NCBI RefSeq assembly: GCF_004214835.1 | Contig: NZ_PIQJ01000001.1 | Span: forward strand, 558,001-622,000 | Direction: 5' to 3' | Origin: Pseudidiomarina tainanensis | Lineage (GTDB): Bacteria; Pseudomonadota; Gammaproteobacteria; Enterobacterales; Alteromonadaceae | DNA length: 64,000 nucleotides | Shown here: piece after piece, positions 27,961-35,321 of the stretch | Layout: each line of letters starts with the position of its first letter | Numbering within the stretch: the first letter of the stretch is position 1 | Position numbers and translations under genes: made by a program | Notes under the pieces: generated by a model | Seen by the model: only the letters and a program-made list of their open reading frames with translations | What the model was told of the DNA's origin: nothing | Database searches by the model: none

Positions 27961-27993
27961 GGAGGGTGCAGTCCTTGGACTGCACCCCACCTC
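27961..27993. repeat. Family A palindrome, intergenic copy 4
   Basis: GGTGCAGTCC, TT, GGACTGCACC is a perfect 22-bp core, with an extra C in the right flank (CCCCACCTC). It follows the mscS-like gene. Confidence 0.92.
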
Positions 27994-28036
27994 TCGCCTA
28001 TGCTGAAGCCAGGACTTCAACAAAAGGAAGAGAGCA

Positions 28037-28660
28037 ATGAAACCTTTCGTAACAAAAATGTCAGTAGCCGCAGCTGTAATTGCCGCATTAACCACTGCGA
28101 CAACCGCACAGGCTCAACAAACACAACAGCAGCCAAGCTTCGACAAACTCGGCGTTAGCTACGTCAACTATGACCTCGACGGTGAAACCTTGAACGGCGC
28201 CGGTCTGCAGTTCAACCGCTCAATCAACCAAGACTGGTTCTTTGACGTCAACTATATCTACGCCACCGACGACTATACCGTTAGCGGCTTCGACGTCGAC
28301 GCGACCTCCAGCACGCTGTACGGCAACCTTGGCTTCAAGTTCTACCAAATGAACAACATGGTGGCCTATGTCAGCGGTGGCTTGGTATACAACGAAATCG
28401 ACATCGACACCTCTGGTGCTGGCGACTTCAGTGAAGACGACACCGGCTGGAACGCGCAAATTGGTATGCGTACCCGCCTAACCGACGCCTTCGAAGTTGA
28501 CGCCAACGTGCGCCACGTCGACATCTACGACGACAGCGACCAAGAGTGGAGCATCAGCGGCCAGTATTACATCAACCGCGATTTCAGCCTCGGCCTTGGC
28601 TATACGCTCGTTGACTCCGACAACAGCTATGTTGCACTGAGTGGTAACTTCCACTTCTAA
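28037..28660 (+). CDS. Small outer-membrane beta-barrel protein
   Basis: The 207-residue product has a signal peptide with cleavage near AQA-QQ (residue 27) and alternating aromatic/polar strands (LGVSYVNYDLDGE, GAGLQFNRSINQDWFFDVNY, GYTLVDSDNSYVALSGNFHF) ending in Phe, the outer-membrane assembly signal. This suggests an eight-stranded OmpA/Ail-like barrel of unknown role. AAGGAAGAGAG precedes the ATG. It sits between two family A copies. I cannot assign a substrate or partner. Confidence 0.8.
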   Translation: MKPFVTKMSVAAAVIAALTTATTAQAQQTQQQPSFDKLGVSYVNYDLDGETLNGAGLQFNRSINQDWFFDVNYIYATDDYTVSGFDVDATSSTLYGNLGFKFYQMNNMVAYVSGGLVYNEIDIDTSGAGDFSEDDTGWNAQIGMRTRLTDAFEVDANVRHVDIYDDSDQEWSISGQYYINRDFSLGLGYTLVDSDNSYVALSGNFHF

Positions 28661-28664
28661 AGGA

Positions 28665-28697
28665 AGAGGGTGCAGTCCTTGGACTGCACCCCACCTC
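28665..28697. repeat. Family A palindrome, intergenic copy 5
   Basis: GGTGCAGTCC, TT, GGACTGCACC core with right flank CCCACCTC, almost identical to copy 4. It lies 4 bp after the preceding stop codon. Confidence 0.92.
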
Positions 28698-28756
28698 TGA
28701 CTTACAAAATTCGCCTTTACACTTATGCAACAACCTGATAGATTTCAAAGTAATCA

Positions 28757-28787
28757 CCCACATAGACGTGGGCTGATTGGCCAATCA
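28757..28787. promoter_or_regulatory. Hairpin plus 14-bp perfect palindrome upstream of yjbE
   Basis: CCCAC...GTGGG (28757-28772) is followed by TGATTGGCCAATCA (28774-28787), 24 bp before the yjbE start. The second has the symmetry of a dimeric repressor or activator site. Its position near the ribosome-binding site suggests control of the yjb operon, but no regulator can be named. Confidence 0.4.
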
Positions 28788-28811
28788 AAGACGTAAGGAA
28801 GAGGATATACT

Positions 28812-29114
28812 ATGAAAACTTTATCAGCATTGTTTGCTGCTGCATTAATGGCGTTAGCGCCAACTGCAATGGCATCTGGTCAAGCTGGTGGCGCTGAAGC
28901 ATCTGGTTCAGGTGCTGCGTTCACTACTGGTGCAATGGTAGCAGCTGGTGTTGCTGGCGTAGCCGTTTTAGTTGTTGCAACTGACGACGACGACGACTTC
29001 GTAGCTCCAAAGCCAGTTGATCCAGTTGATCCGGAAGAGCCAGAAGAGCCAACTAACCCAGGTACTACTACTTCAACTGCACCTGGTACCACTACCTCTA
29101 CTGCAGGTATGTAA
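28812..29114 (+). CDS. yjbE: YjbE/GfcA-like small secreted protein
   Basis: The 100-residue product has a signal peptide ending near AMA-SG, a Gly/Ala stretch with a hydrophobic segment (GAMVAAGVAGVAVLVVAT), an acidic patch (DDDDDF), a Pro/Glu repeat (VDPVDPEEPEEP) and a Thr/Ser-rich tail. Composition and position, directly before the yjbF homologue, match YjbE/GfcA of exopolysaccharide and group 4 capsule operons, whose function is unknown. A terminator follows, so it may be made in excess over the downstream genes. Confidence 0.72.
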   Translation: MKTLSALFAAALMALAPTAMASGQAGGAEASGSGAAFTTGAMVAAGVAGVAVLVVATDDDDDFVAPKPVDPVDPEEPEEPTNPGTTTSTAPGTTTSTAGM

Positions 29115-29135
29115 GTTAGTTTGAAGTAAAATAAA

Positions 29136-29164
29136 AGTCGCAAGCGCAAGCTTGCGGCTTTTTT
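29136..29164 (+). terminator. Rho-independent terminator or attenuator after yjbE
   Basis: AGTCGCAAG pairs with CTTGCGGCT (one G-T pair) around a six-base loop, then a run of T. It would end or attenuate transcription between yjbE and yjbF. Confidence 0.8.
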
Positions 29165-29232
29165 ATTGGGGAAACGTAATAATTATGTTACTATTCGTCG
29201 GCTCAATAACTATAAACTAAGAACTGACATAA

Positions 29233-29943
29233 ATGACGTCGCGCCAACAGCTATCCATCAGTATTTTGTTTCTAATAGTCATTTCATTCGCGCTTGGCGG
29301 CTGCAGTGTGCGCCTCCAAAACTATGCAGAAATCACGTCGGCATTGTTCAGTTCTCCAGAAGACGTGACCCTCAGCCTGCAAGAGATCGAAGAATTCCCA
29401 TACGCCGGTAGCTATATTCAAGTCACCGAGCGTCCGCGCGCATTTATGGCATTGGCATTCGATGATAAGGGCGTGCTCAAATGGCGCACTGGTGGAGATG
29501 AAATCATCCATACCAAACATGGCCGCATTATTGCCACTAACAACATGAGTGGTGCGATAGCCCTAACTAGCCAATTAGACAATGATCCTCTAGCCTGCAT
29601 TCGAATAGCGATTATCAATAAAACAACCACTGCGCATTGTCCCCAAAAATGGGAGCGGGACGTTTGGGTGACGACAGCAACGCCTGAACATATCAATGAC
29701 CGGTTGTATCACTATCAGTCAACGTTTAGCCAAAAAGAAGCCGAACAAGTGACGTTGGCCACTGGCGCAACCTTTAAAGCCATCAAAATTGAAGAAACCA
29801 ATGAAGCGTTTACTAATACGTTTTTCATTGATACTGATAGTGGCAGAATCGTTAAGTCACGTCAGCTTATCGCGCCACCAAACGTGTATGCCGATATTGA
29901 AGAAGTTAAGCCCTACACCAACGAAGGGATAGCTGAGAAATGA
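29233..29943 (+). CDS. yjbF: YjbF/GfcB-family exopolysaccharide lipoprotein
   Basis: The 236-residue product has a lipobox ALGGC (Cys 24). The beta-rich domain (YAGSYIQVTERPRAFMALAF, GVLKWRTGG...IIHTKHGRIIAT) resembles the YjbF/GfcB family of outer-membrane lipoproteins in polysaccharide secretion operons. It overlaps the next gene by 4 bp. Role in export is inferred from the operon; no biochemical activity is known for the family. Confidence 0.82.
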   Translation: MTSRQQLSISILFLIVISFALGGCSVRLQNYAEITSALFSSPEDVTLSLQEIEEFPYAGSYIQVTERPRAFMALAFDDKGVLKWRTGGDEIIHTKHGRIIATNNMSGAIALTSQLDNDPLACIRIAIINKTTTAHCPQKWERDVWVTTATPEHINDRLYHYQSTFSQKEAEQVTLATGATFKAIKIEETNEAFTNTFFIDTDSGRIVKSRQLIAPPNVYADIEEVKPYTNEGIAEK

Positions 29944-32900
29944 AAACCAACATGAAAATAAAAAATCACTCAGTTATTGCCGCTTCTATTGCATTCGTTT
30001 TAGGTTCGGGCAGCTTCGTTGCTAACGCACAGCAAGCAACTGTGGCAGTAAAAATTCAGGGGCCACAATATCAACCAGAAATCCAATTCGCGGGTAGTCC
30101 GCGTTTGTCACAAGTGTTTGAGCAAGCGAACTTAAATAGTGAGGAAATATTTTGGCCGGGTGTGCGTCTAGTCAGTGCCGAAAAGCATTTCGAGATTACA
30201 CAGCGACAACGCAAGCTCACTCAAGATTTATATGCACTGCAAGCGCATTTTCGCGAGCAAGGTGAAGATAGTTATGCGCAACTAATGAATCGCATGGCCG
30301 TGCAGGTTGCTGATTGGCCGTTAGTTGGGGCAGAACCGATTGGTCGAGGTCATGTTGAGCAAGGACCAAAGGATATTACCTACGGCGTTGATATCAATAA
30401 AAAGAGTAGTCTAAGCAGTAACTTTGATGAGGCGCGTTTAAATATCCATGCAAACCCGATGCTACCCCAAGGTAGCGCCGAACAACCAAAACGCTATCAG
30501 TTATTGATGCCGACGATTGCGGAGCATCAGTTTGCAGACTTGCAAGTTGTAGGCGCGGTGTGGGTGCCGTTTGTGATGCGTTATCATCCAAACTTTACTG
30601 CACGAGAAAGCAGCGTTAATGAGAATTTTCACGATCGCATTGAAGCGATAGCGCAACATGGCAAAGTAGTACAAGTTAGTGCCGCAGGCGATGTTCAAAT
30701 CATCAATATTGATCCACACAACGCGCATAGCCAGAAATTTTCGGCTGGTGCAAAATTGGTAGTGCTATTCAACGAGCGAAAACTACCCAATGAATTCAAA
30801 CACATTAACCAAGAACTGGTGCAGTTAGCGAAATATTGGAACCCATTGCAACCAACATTAGGTGCACAACGCAGAGCGCACTTCACTACGCTCAGCCAAT
30901 ATGTACCCGACGCACAAACAGGAACTAAAATTGAGCCGCCGACTTTATGGTTAGGCGAGCCTAAAGAAAAACTCCGCCCGTCTATCAGCGATTTCGGTAG
31001 CGTTGGTTTATTGCAAATGCCAAGTGGCCGCCACGCTGAGCAAGGTGAATTTAGTTTCACCTATCATGATCAAGAAGAATATCGCCGTTGGGCGTTAAAC
31101 CTGCAGTTGTTCCCGTGGCTAGAAGCAACCATTCGTTATAACGATATCCGCACGCGACTTTACAGCCAGTTTGAAGGATTCTCAGGCGATCAAACCTACA
31201 AAGATCGTGGTGTCGATTTAAAACTACGGTTAACCGAAGAGAGCCGCTGGCTGCCGGAAACGAGTGTTGGCGTCCGAGATGTCGCCGGGACAGGTTTATT
31301 CGCTGGCGAATACATCGCGGCAAGTAAGCGTATCGGTAATTTTGATTTCACAGCTGGCTTAGGGTGGGGGTATCTGGGTAAAAATGCCAATATCACTAAT
31401 CCATTTTGTAAACTTACCGATGAGTTTTGTAATCGTCCATCTGGAACTACTGGCACAGGCGGTGATTTCGAAGTCGATAAATGGTTTAAGGGCAATACCG
31501 CTTGGTTCGGAGGAGTTGAGTACCAAACGCCGTGGGACCCGCTCACTATCAAAGTTGAATACGACAGTAATAACTATCGTAATGAACCATCAAGAGTCAC
31601 CGTGCCGCAAGACTCACGCTGGAACTATGGCCTAGAATACGACCTCGGCAACAACATGAGTATCAAAGCGAGCTATGAGCGTGGCAATACGTTTATGTTT
31701 GGCTTCACCATCCGTACGAATCTAGCTAACGCAGTGCAACCGAAGATTGATACACCAAAACGTCCGCCAGCGCCACCGCGCATGCAGGATATTGCGCAAC
31801 TCGAGCAACAAGAAGAGCTTAGCAAGTTACGCATTGCTCTAAACTCGGATGCCAGCACTTGGGTAAGTGAAATCGCGCTGAGCGAAGACAAAGAAACGCT
31901 AACGCTCTATGGCAACCAATATCGTTATCGTGACAGTGAACTTGGCCTTGAAAAAATGGCTCGTGTGTTAGCGACTGAAGTGCCAGACTCGGTTAAAACG
32001 TATCAGTTTGTGGATCAAATCGGCTCCACTAATTTGGCGCAAAACAATATTGACGCTGACATATTTAAAGATGCCATTGCGCGTAGAACAATCAATGCGA
32101 CAACACAACAGGCCTATAGCCGCAGTGAAGCGACCCAAACGCCGGGTGATACACTCTATAAATATGATTTTGAATTCGCGGATTTGCCAACTGTCAGTGT
32201 GAAGCCGTTTTTAGACCAAAGCTTTGGTGGGCCGGAAGATTTTTATATGTATCAGGTGGGTGTTGATGCACGCGTGATTTATTCGTTAAGCCGTAACACC
32301 TACATTTTCGGTACCGCAAGTGCACGCATTGCAGATAATTACGACAAGTTTAATTACACCACGGGTAACGAAACCGGCGCATTGCCGCGCGTACGAACCT
32401 ATGTACGTGAATATGTAACCAGCAGCGATGTATTCTTGCGCAACTTGCAGCTTGTCCATCGCTTCCAGATTGACGACAGCTGGTTTGCCGCAGGTTATGT
32501 AGGATACCAAGAACAAATGTTTGGTGGCTTTGGTGGTGAAGTGCTGTATCGCGAACTCGATAGCAACTGGGCCGTCGGCTTAGACGTCAACTATGCGAAA
32601 CAGCGTGACTGGGAAAACCACTTTGGTTTCCGCGATTACGATGTTGTAACCGGCCACTTAACTGGCTATTGGCGCCCAAGCTTTATGCCAAATACGCTAG
32701 TGCGTGTCGCAGCTGGTCAATTCTTGGCGGGTGACCGTGGCGTGCAAGTATCGGTCGACCATAAATTCGACAGCGGTATAATAGTTGGTGCTTATGCAGC
32801 TAAGACGAACGTTTCTGCTGAAGAGTACGGCGAAGGCAGCTTCACCAAAGGCTTCTATATTAGCATTCCGTTTGACATACTGCAGTTGCGCTATAGCCCT

Positions 32901-33014
32901 GGTCGAGGTGCCATTAGCTGGACGCCGCTAACGCGTGATGGTGGTCAAATGCTTGGCGGTGGTGTCGGCTTATACGGTGCGACGGATAAGCGTAGTCCGT
33001 TTTATACAGACTAA
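29940..33014 (+). CDS. Fused YjbG-YjbH (GfcC-GfcD)-type exopolysaccharide export protein
   Basis: The product of 1024 residues starts with a signal peptide (VANA-QQ). Residues about 35-310 resemble GfcC/YjbG (SPRLSQVFEQANLNSEEIFWPG near the start). From about residue 350 onward (PSISDFGSVGLLQMPSGRHAEQGEFSF) it follows YjbH/GfcD, a large outer-membrane barrel with repeated aromatic strands. In E. coli these are separate proteins of about 245 and 698 residues, whose sum is close to this length. It is coupled to yjbF by ATGA. It probably forms the outer-membrane conduit for a polymer. The N-terminal assignment is by resemblance of a short motif and by context. Confidence 0.78.
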   Translation: MKTNMKIKNHSVIAASIAFVLGSGSFVANAQQATVAVKIQGPQYQPEIQFAGSPRLSQVFEQANLNSEEIFWPGVRLVSAEKHFEITQRQRKLTQDLYALQAHFREQGEDSYAQLMNRMAVQVADWPLVGAEPIGRGHVEQGPKDITYGVDINKKSSLSSNFDEARLNIHANPMLPQGSAEQPKRYQLLMPTIAEHQFADLQVVGAVWVPFVMRYHPNFTARESSVNENFHDRIEAIAQHGKVVQVSAAGDVQIINIDPHNAHSQKFSAGAKLVVLFNERKLPNEFKHINQELVQLAKYWNPLQPTLGAQRRAHFTTLSQYVPDAQTGTKIEPPTLWLGEPKEKLRPSISDFGSVGLLQMPSGRHAEQGEFSFTYHDQEEYRRWALNLQLFPWLEATIRYNDIRTRLYSQFEGFSGDQTYKDRGVDLKLRLTEESRWLPETSVGVRDVAGTGLFAGEYIAASKRIGNFDFTAGLGWGYLGKNANITNPFCKLTDEFCNRPSGTTGTGGDFEVDKWFKGNTAWFGGVEYQTPWDPLTIKVEYDSNNYRNEPSRVTVPQDSRWNYGLEYDLGNNMSIKASYERGNTFMFGFTIRTNLANAVQPKIDTPKRPPAPPRMQDIAQLEQQEELSKLRIALNSDASTWVSEIALSEDKETLTLYGNQYRYRDSELGLEKMARVLATEVPDSVKTYQFVDQIGSTNLAQNNIDADIFKDAIARRTINATTQQAYSRSEATQTPGDTLYKYDFEFADLPTVSVKPFLDQSFGGPEDFYMYQVGVDARVIYSLSRNTYIFGTASARIADNYDKFNYTTGNETGALPRVRTYVREYVTSSDVFLRNLQLVHRFQIDDSWFAAGYVGYQEQMFGGFGGEVLYRELDSNWAVGLDVNYAKQRDWENHFGFRDYDVVTGHLTGYWRPSFMPNTLVRVAAGQFLAGDRGVQVSVDHKFDSGIIVGAYAAKTNVSAEEYGEGSFTKGFYISIPFDILQLRYSPGRGAISWTPLTRDGGQMLGGGVGLYGATDKRSPFYTD

Positions 33015-33058
33015 GAATTGGTGAGCTATAAAACGTTTTATAAAGGAAATAAGTAATC

Positions 33059-34555
33059 ATGGTAAACAACAATCCAGCATCGTCTGTTTACAGTGTTGAA
33101 ATGGAACTTTTGAATCTCGATTATAGCTTTCAAGGCTTAAGCCCTGACGAGCTAGCAGAGTTTGCACAAAAGAAACTGCCAGCCAACTTTGAATCGTTAA
33201 GGCACCAGCTACTGAACGGCGAATTCGAAAATAAAACCGAAAACCGTAAAGTGAGTCATTGCTTAAACCGTAGTATTCATAACGTGGTCAAAGCCGGCAA
33301 CGGTAAAAATCGATTCACTGAAATTGTACGCCAGCTGCGCAGTGGTCAATGGCTGGGTGCTACGGGGAAAGTGATAACCGACGTGGTGAATATTGGTGTT
33401 GGCGGCAGTGATTTAGGCCCCATGATGGGCTCGTTTGCGTTAAAAGAATTTGCTGACGATAATAGCCTACATACATTACATACTCATTTTGTGAGCTCGA
33501 TGGATGGTGGTCAGCTTTATGCGGTGCTGCCAATCATTGACCCAGAAACAACCGTATTCATTATTGCCAGTAAAAGTTTTGGCACTATCGATACACTTGC
33601 CAACGTCAACACCGTCAAAGCTTGGACGAAATCAAAGCTAACAGAACAACAATGGTTGGAACGCCATGTGATTGGCGTAAGTGCGAATAATCAGACCATG
33701 ACGGATTTTGGTATTCCGCCAGCACAACAGCTCAGTTTTGCCGATTCAGTGGGCGGCCGTTTTAGCTTGTGGTCAGCTATTGGGTTGTCAATAGCCTTAA
33801 CCGTAGGTGCTAACCAATTTGGTAAAATGCTAGATGGTGCAAAAGCGATAGATGACCACTTTGCCAACGCTCCGGTGCTTGAAAATATCCCTTTGTTGTT
33901 GGCGCTTATCGGGGTGTATAACCGTGAAGTACGCGAGATCAATAATTTAGCGATTCTTCCCTACGACGGCCGTTTGCGTTATTTACCCAGCTACATGCAA
34001 CAACTGGACATGGAGAGTAATGGCAAACAGGCTAGCTATGATAATAAATCAATTACCACGCCAACAGGGCCAATCATTTGGGGCGGTTACGGGCCAAATG
34101 GACAACACGCTTTTTTCCAGCATTTACATCAAGGTTGGGATAGCTTCACGGCCGACTTTATAGCCGTATTACACCGAAAAGCTCCTAATTTCAGTGAAGA
34201 TGTTCAACGTTCTTTGCGTGAACAACAACGCCTCGCAGTAAGTAACTGCTTAGCGCATCGCAAGCTAATGTGGGAAGGCTTTCAAAGTCACCAAGATCCA
34301 CGAAACGCATATGTTGGTGGGCACCCAACCAATTTGCTCTACGTTGATGAGTTAACCCCGCAAAGTTTCGGAGCTTTGATAGCAGCCTATGAGCACAAAG
34401 TATTTACGCAAGGTGTTATTTGGGACATCAATAGTTTTGATCAGCCGGGCGTAGAAAAAGGTAAAAAATGCGCGGTTGAAATTCTTGAAGTGATTGATGG
34501 GAATGCTCAAGAAACGTTTGACCCGAGCACCGACAGTATTATTAAACGGATGTAA
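33059..34555 (+). CDS. pgi: Glucose-6-phosphate isomerase, variant of a conserved catalytic position
   Basis: Pgi interconverts glucose-6-phosphate and fructose-6-phosphate, feeding nucleotide-sugar synthesis. The 498 residues show GVGGSDLGP, SVGGRFSLWSAIGL (family signature 1), DMESNGK, HKVFTQGV and FDQPGVEKGKK with the conserved active-site Lys. The segment WGGYGPNGQHAFFQHLHQG has Gly where the E. coli enzyme has the catalytic Glu 355 (WGEPGTNGQH). The gene is shorter than the usual 549. Its place beside capsule genes, as in Acinetobacter K loci, suggests a dedicated role. RBS AAAGGAAA lies upstream. Confidence 0.9.
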   Translation: MVNNNPASSVYSVEMELLNLDYSFQGLSPDELAEFAQKKLPANFESLRHQLLNGEFENKTENRKVSHCLNRSIHNVVKAGNGKNRFTEIVRQLRSGQWLGATGKVITDVVNIGVGGSDLGPMMGSFALKEFADDNSLHTLHTHFVSSMDGGQLYAVLPIIDPETTVFIIASKSFGTIDTLANVNTVKAWTKSKLTEQQWLERHVIGVSANNQTMTDFGIPPAQQLSFADSVGGRFSLWSAIGLSIALTVGANQFGKMLDGAKAIDDHFANAPVLENIPLLLALIGVYNREVREINNLAILPYDGRLRYLPSYMQQLDMESNGKQASYDNKSITTPTGPIIWGGYGPNGQHAFFQHLHQGWDSFTADFIAVLHRKAPNFSEDVQRSLREQQRLAVSNCLAHRKLMWEGFQSHQDPRNAYVGGHPTNLLYVDELTPQSFGALIAAYEHKVFTQGVIWDINSFDQPGVEKGKKCAVEILEVIDGNAQETFDPSTDSIIKRM

Positions 34556-34561
34556 TAAGTT

Positions 34562-35056
34562 ATGCCATGGCTGGTTGTTCGAACAAAGCCCCGTCAAGAG
34601 TTACGCGCGCTTCAGAATCTTGAAAACCAAAACATTCAAGTATTTTTACCGATGCTTACTTCAAGTAAGGTGCGTCGCGGTAAACGTGTGGACATAGACG
34701 AACCAATGTTTCCCGGCTACCTATTTATACAGTTAACCGATACGCTAGAAAACCTTCATAAAGTTAAACATACCTTCGGCGTACTTAGCATATTAAGGTT
34801 TGGGCAAAAACTGGCTGAGGTTAATGATGAACTTATTGTTGAATTACAAAAGTTGAACGAACAACATTCAGTCAGATTAAAGTCAGCACCCGAGCCAGGT
34901 GACAAAGTCACCATAAATGATGGACCATTCAAAGGCTTCTTAGCGAAAGTGATAAAGTTAGACGGCGCAAGCCGCTGTATCGTGCTATTAGATTGGTTAA
35001 ATCAACAGGTTAGTGCAAGTGTGGATTACTCGCAGATTGAGAAAAATCAGGGTTAA
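34562..35056 (+). CDS. rfaH: NusG-paralogue antiterminator RfaH
   Basis: The 164-residue product has the NGN domain (MPWLVVRTKPRQELRALQNL; PMFPGYLFI) and a C-terminal KOW segment (PGDKVTINDGPFKGFLAKVI). RfaH-type factors load onto RNA polymerase paused at an ops site and suppress termination in long surface-polysaccharide operons. It lies 6 bp after pgi and immediately upstream of a leader that contains a perfect ops core, so it very probably controls the downstream operon. NusG itself is longer and would sit with secE, so RfaH is the better call. Confidence 0.9.
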   Translation: MPWLVVRTKPRQELRALQNLENQNIQVFLPMLTSSKVRRGKRVDIDEPMFPGYLFIQLTDTLENLHKVKHTFGVLSILRFGQKLAEVNDELIVELQKLNEQHSVRLKSAPEPGDKVTINDGPFKGFLAKVIKLDGASRCIVLLDWLNQQVSASVDYSQIEKNQG

Positions 35057-35321
35057 TTCTTAATCAATAAATTCGACTGTTTAAATAACCAACAAACACT
35101 TGTGTAAAGGTGGTTCAGCGGTATTCACAACCACCAGCGCATGGTAGTATTATTCACAAAATTATAATAATTGCGCATGTAATTATTCGTTACATACTCT
35201 GCATTATTCCAGATTTCTGAACGTATATCGGGCATTGGTTTACCGCAAACTACGGGCGGTAGCGTGTCTGACACATAATTTTAATAAACGTACGCGATAA
35301 ACGAACCATAAGGAGCAGATA
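35057..35321 (+). promoter_or_regulatory. Leader of the capsule operon with ops element
   Basis: This 265-bp gap holds an AT-rich stretch with a perfect TATAAT (35163-35168, no clear -35) and, at 35255-35266, GGCGGTAGCGTG, identical to the ops core recognised by RfaH. The ops core lies 55 bp before the SLBB gene, whose AAGGAG ribosome-binding site is at about 35310. Confidence 0.85.

Noticed and set aside
1381-28697. Family A palindromes as ordinary terminators only
   Set aside because: Seven copies are inside coding sequences, and several intergenic copies lack a T run; termination may be a secondary effect.
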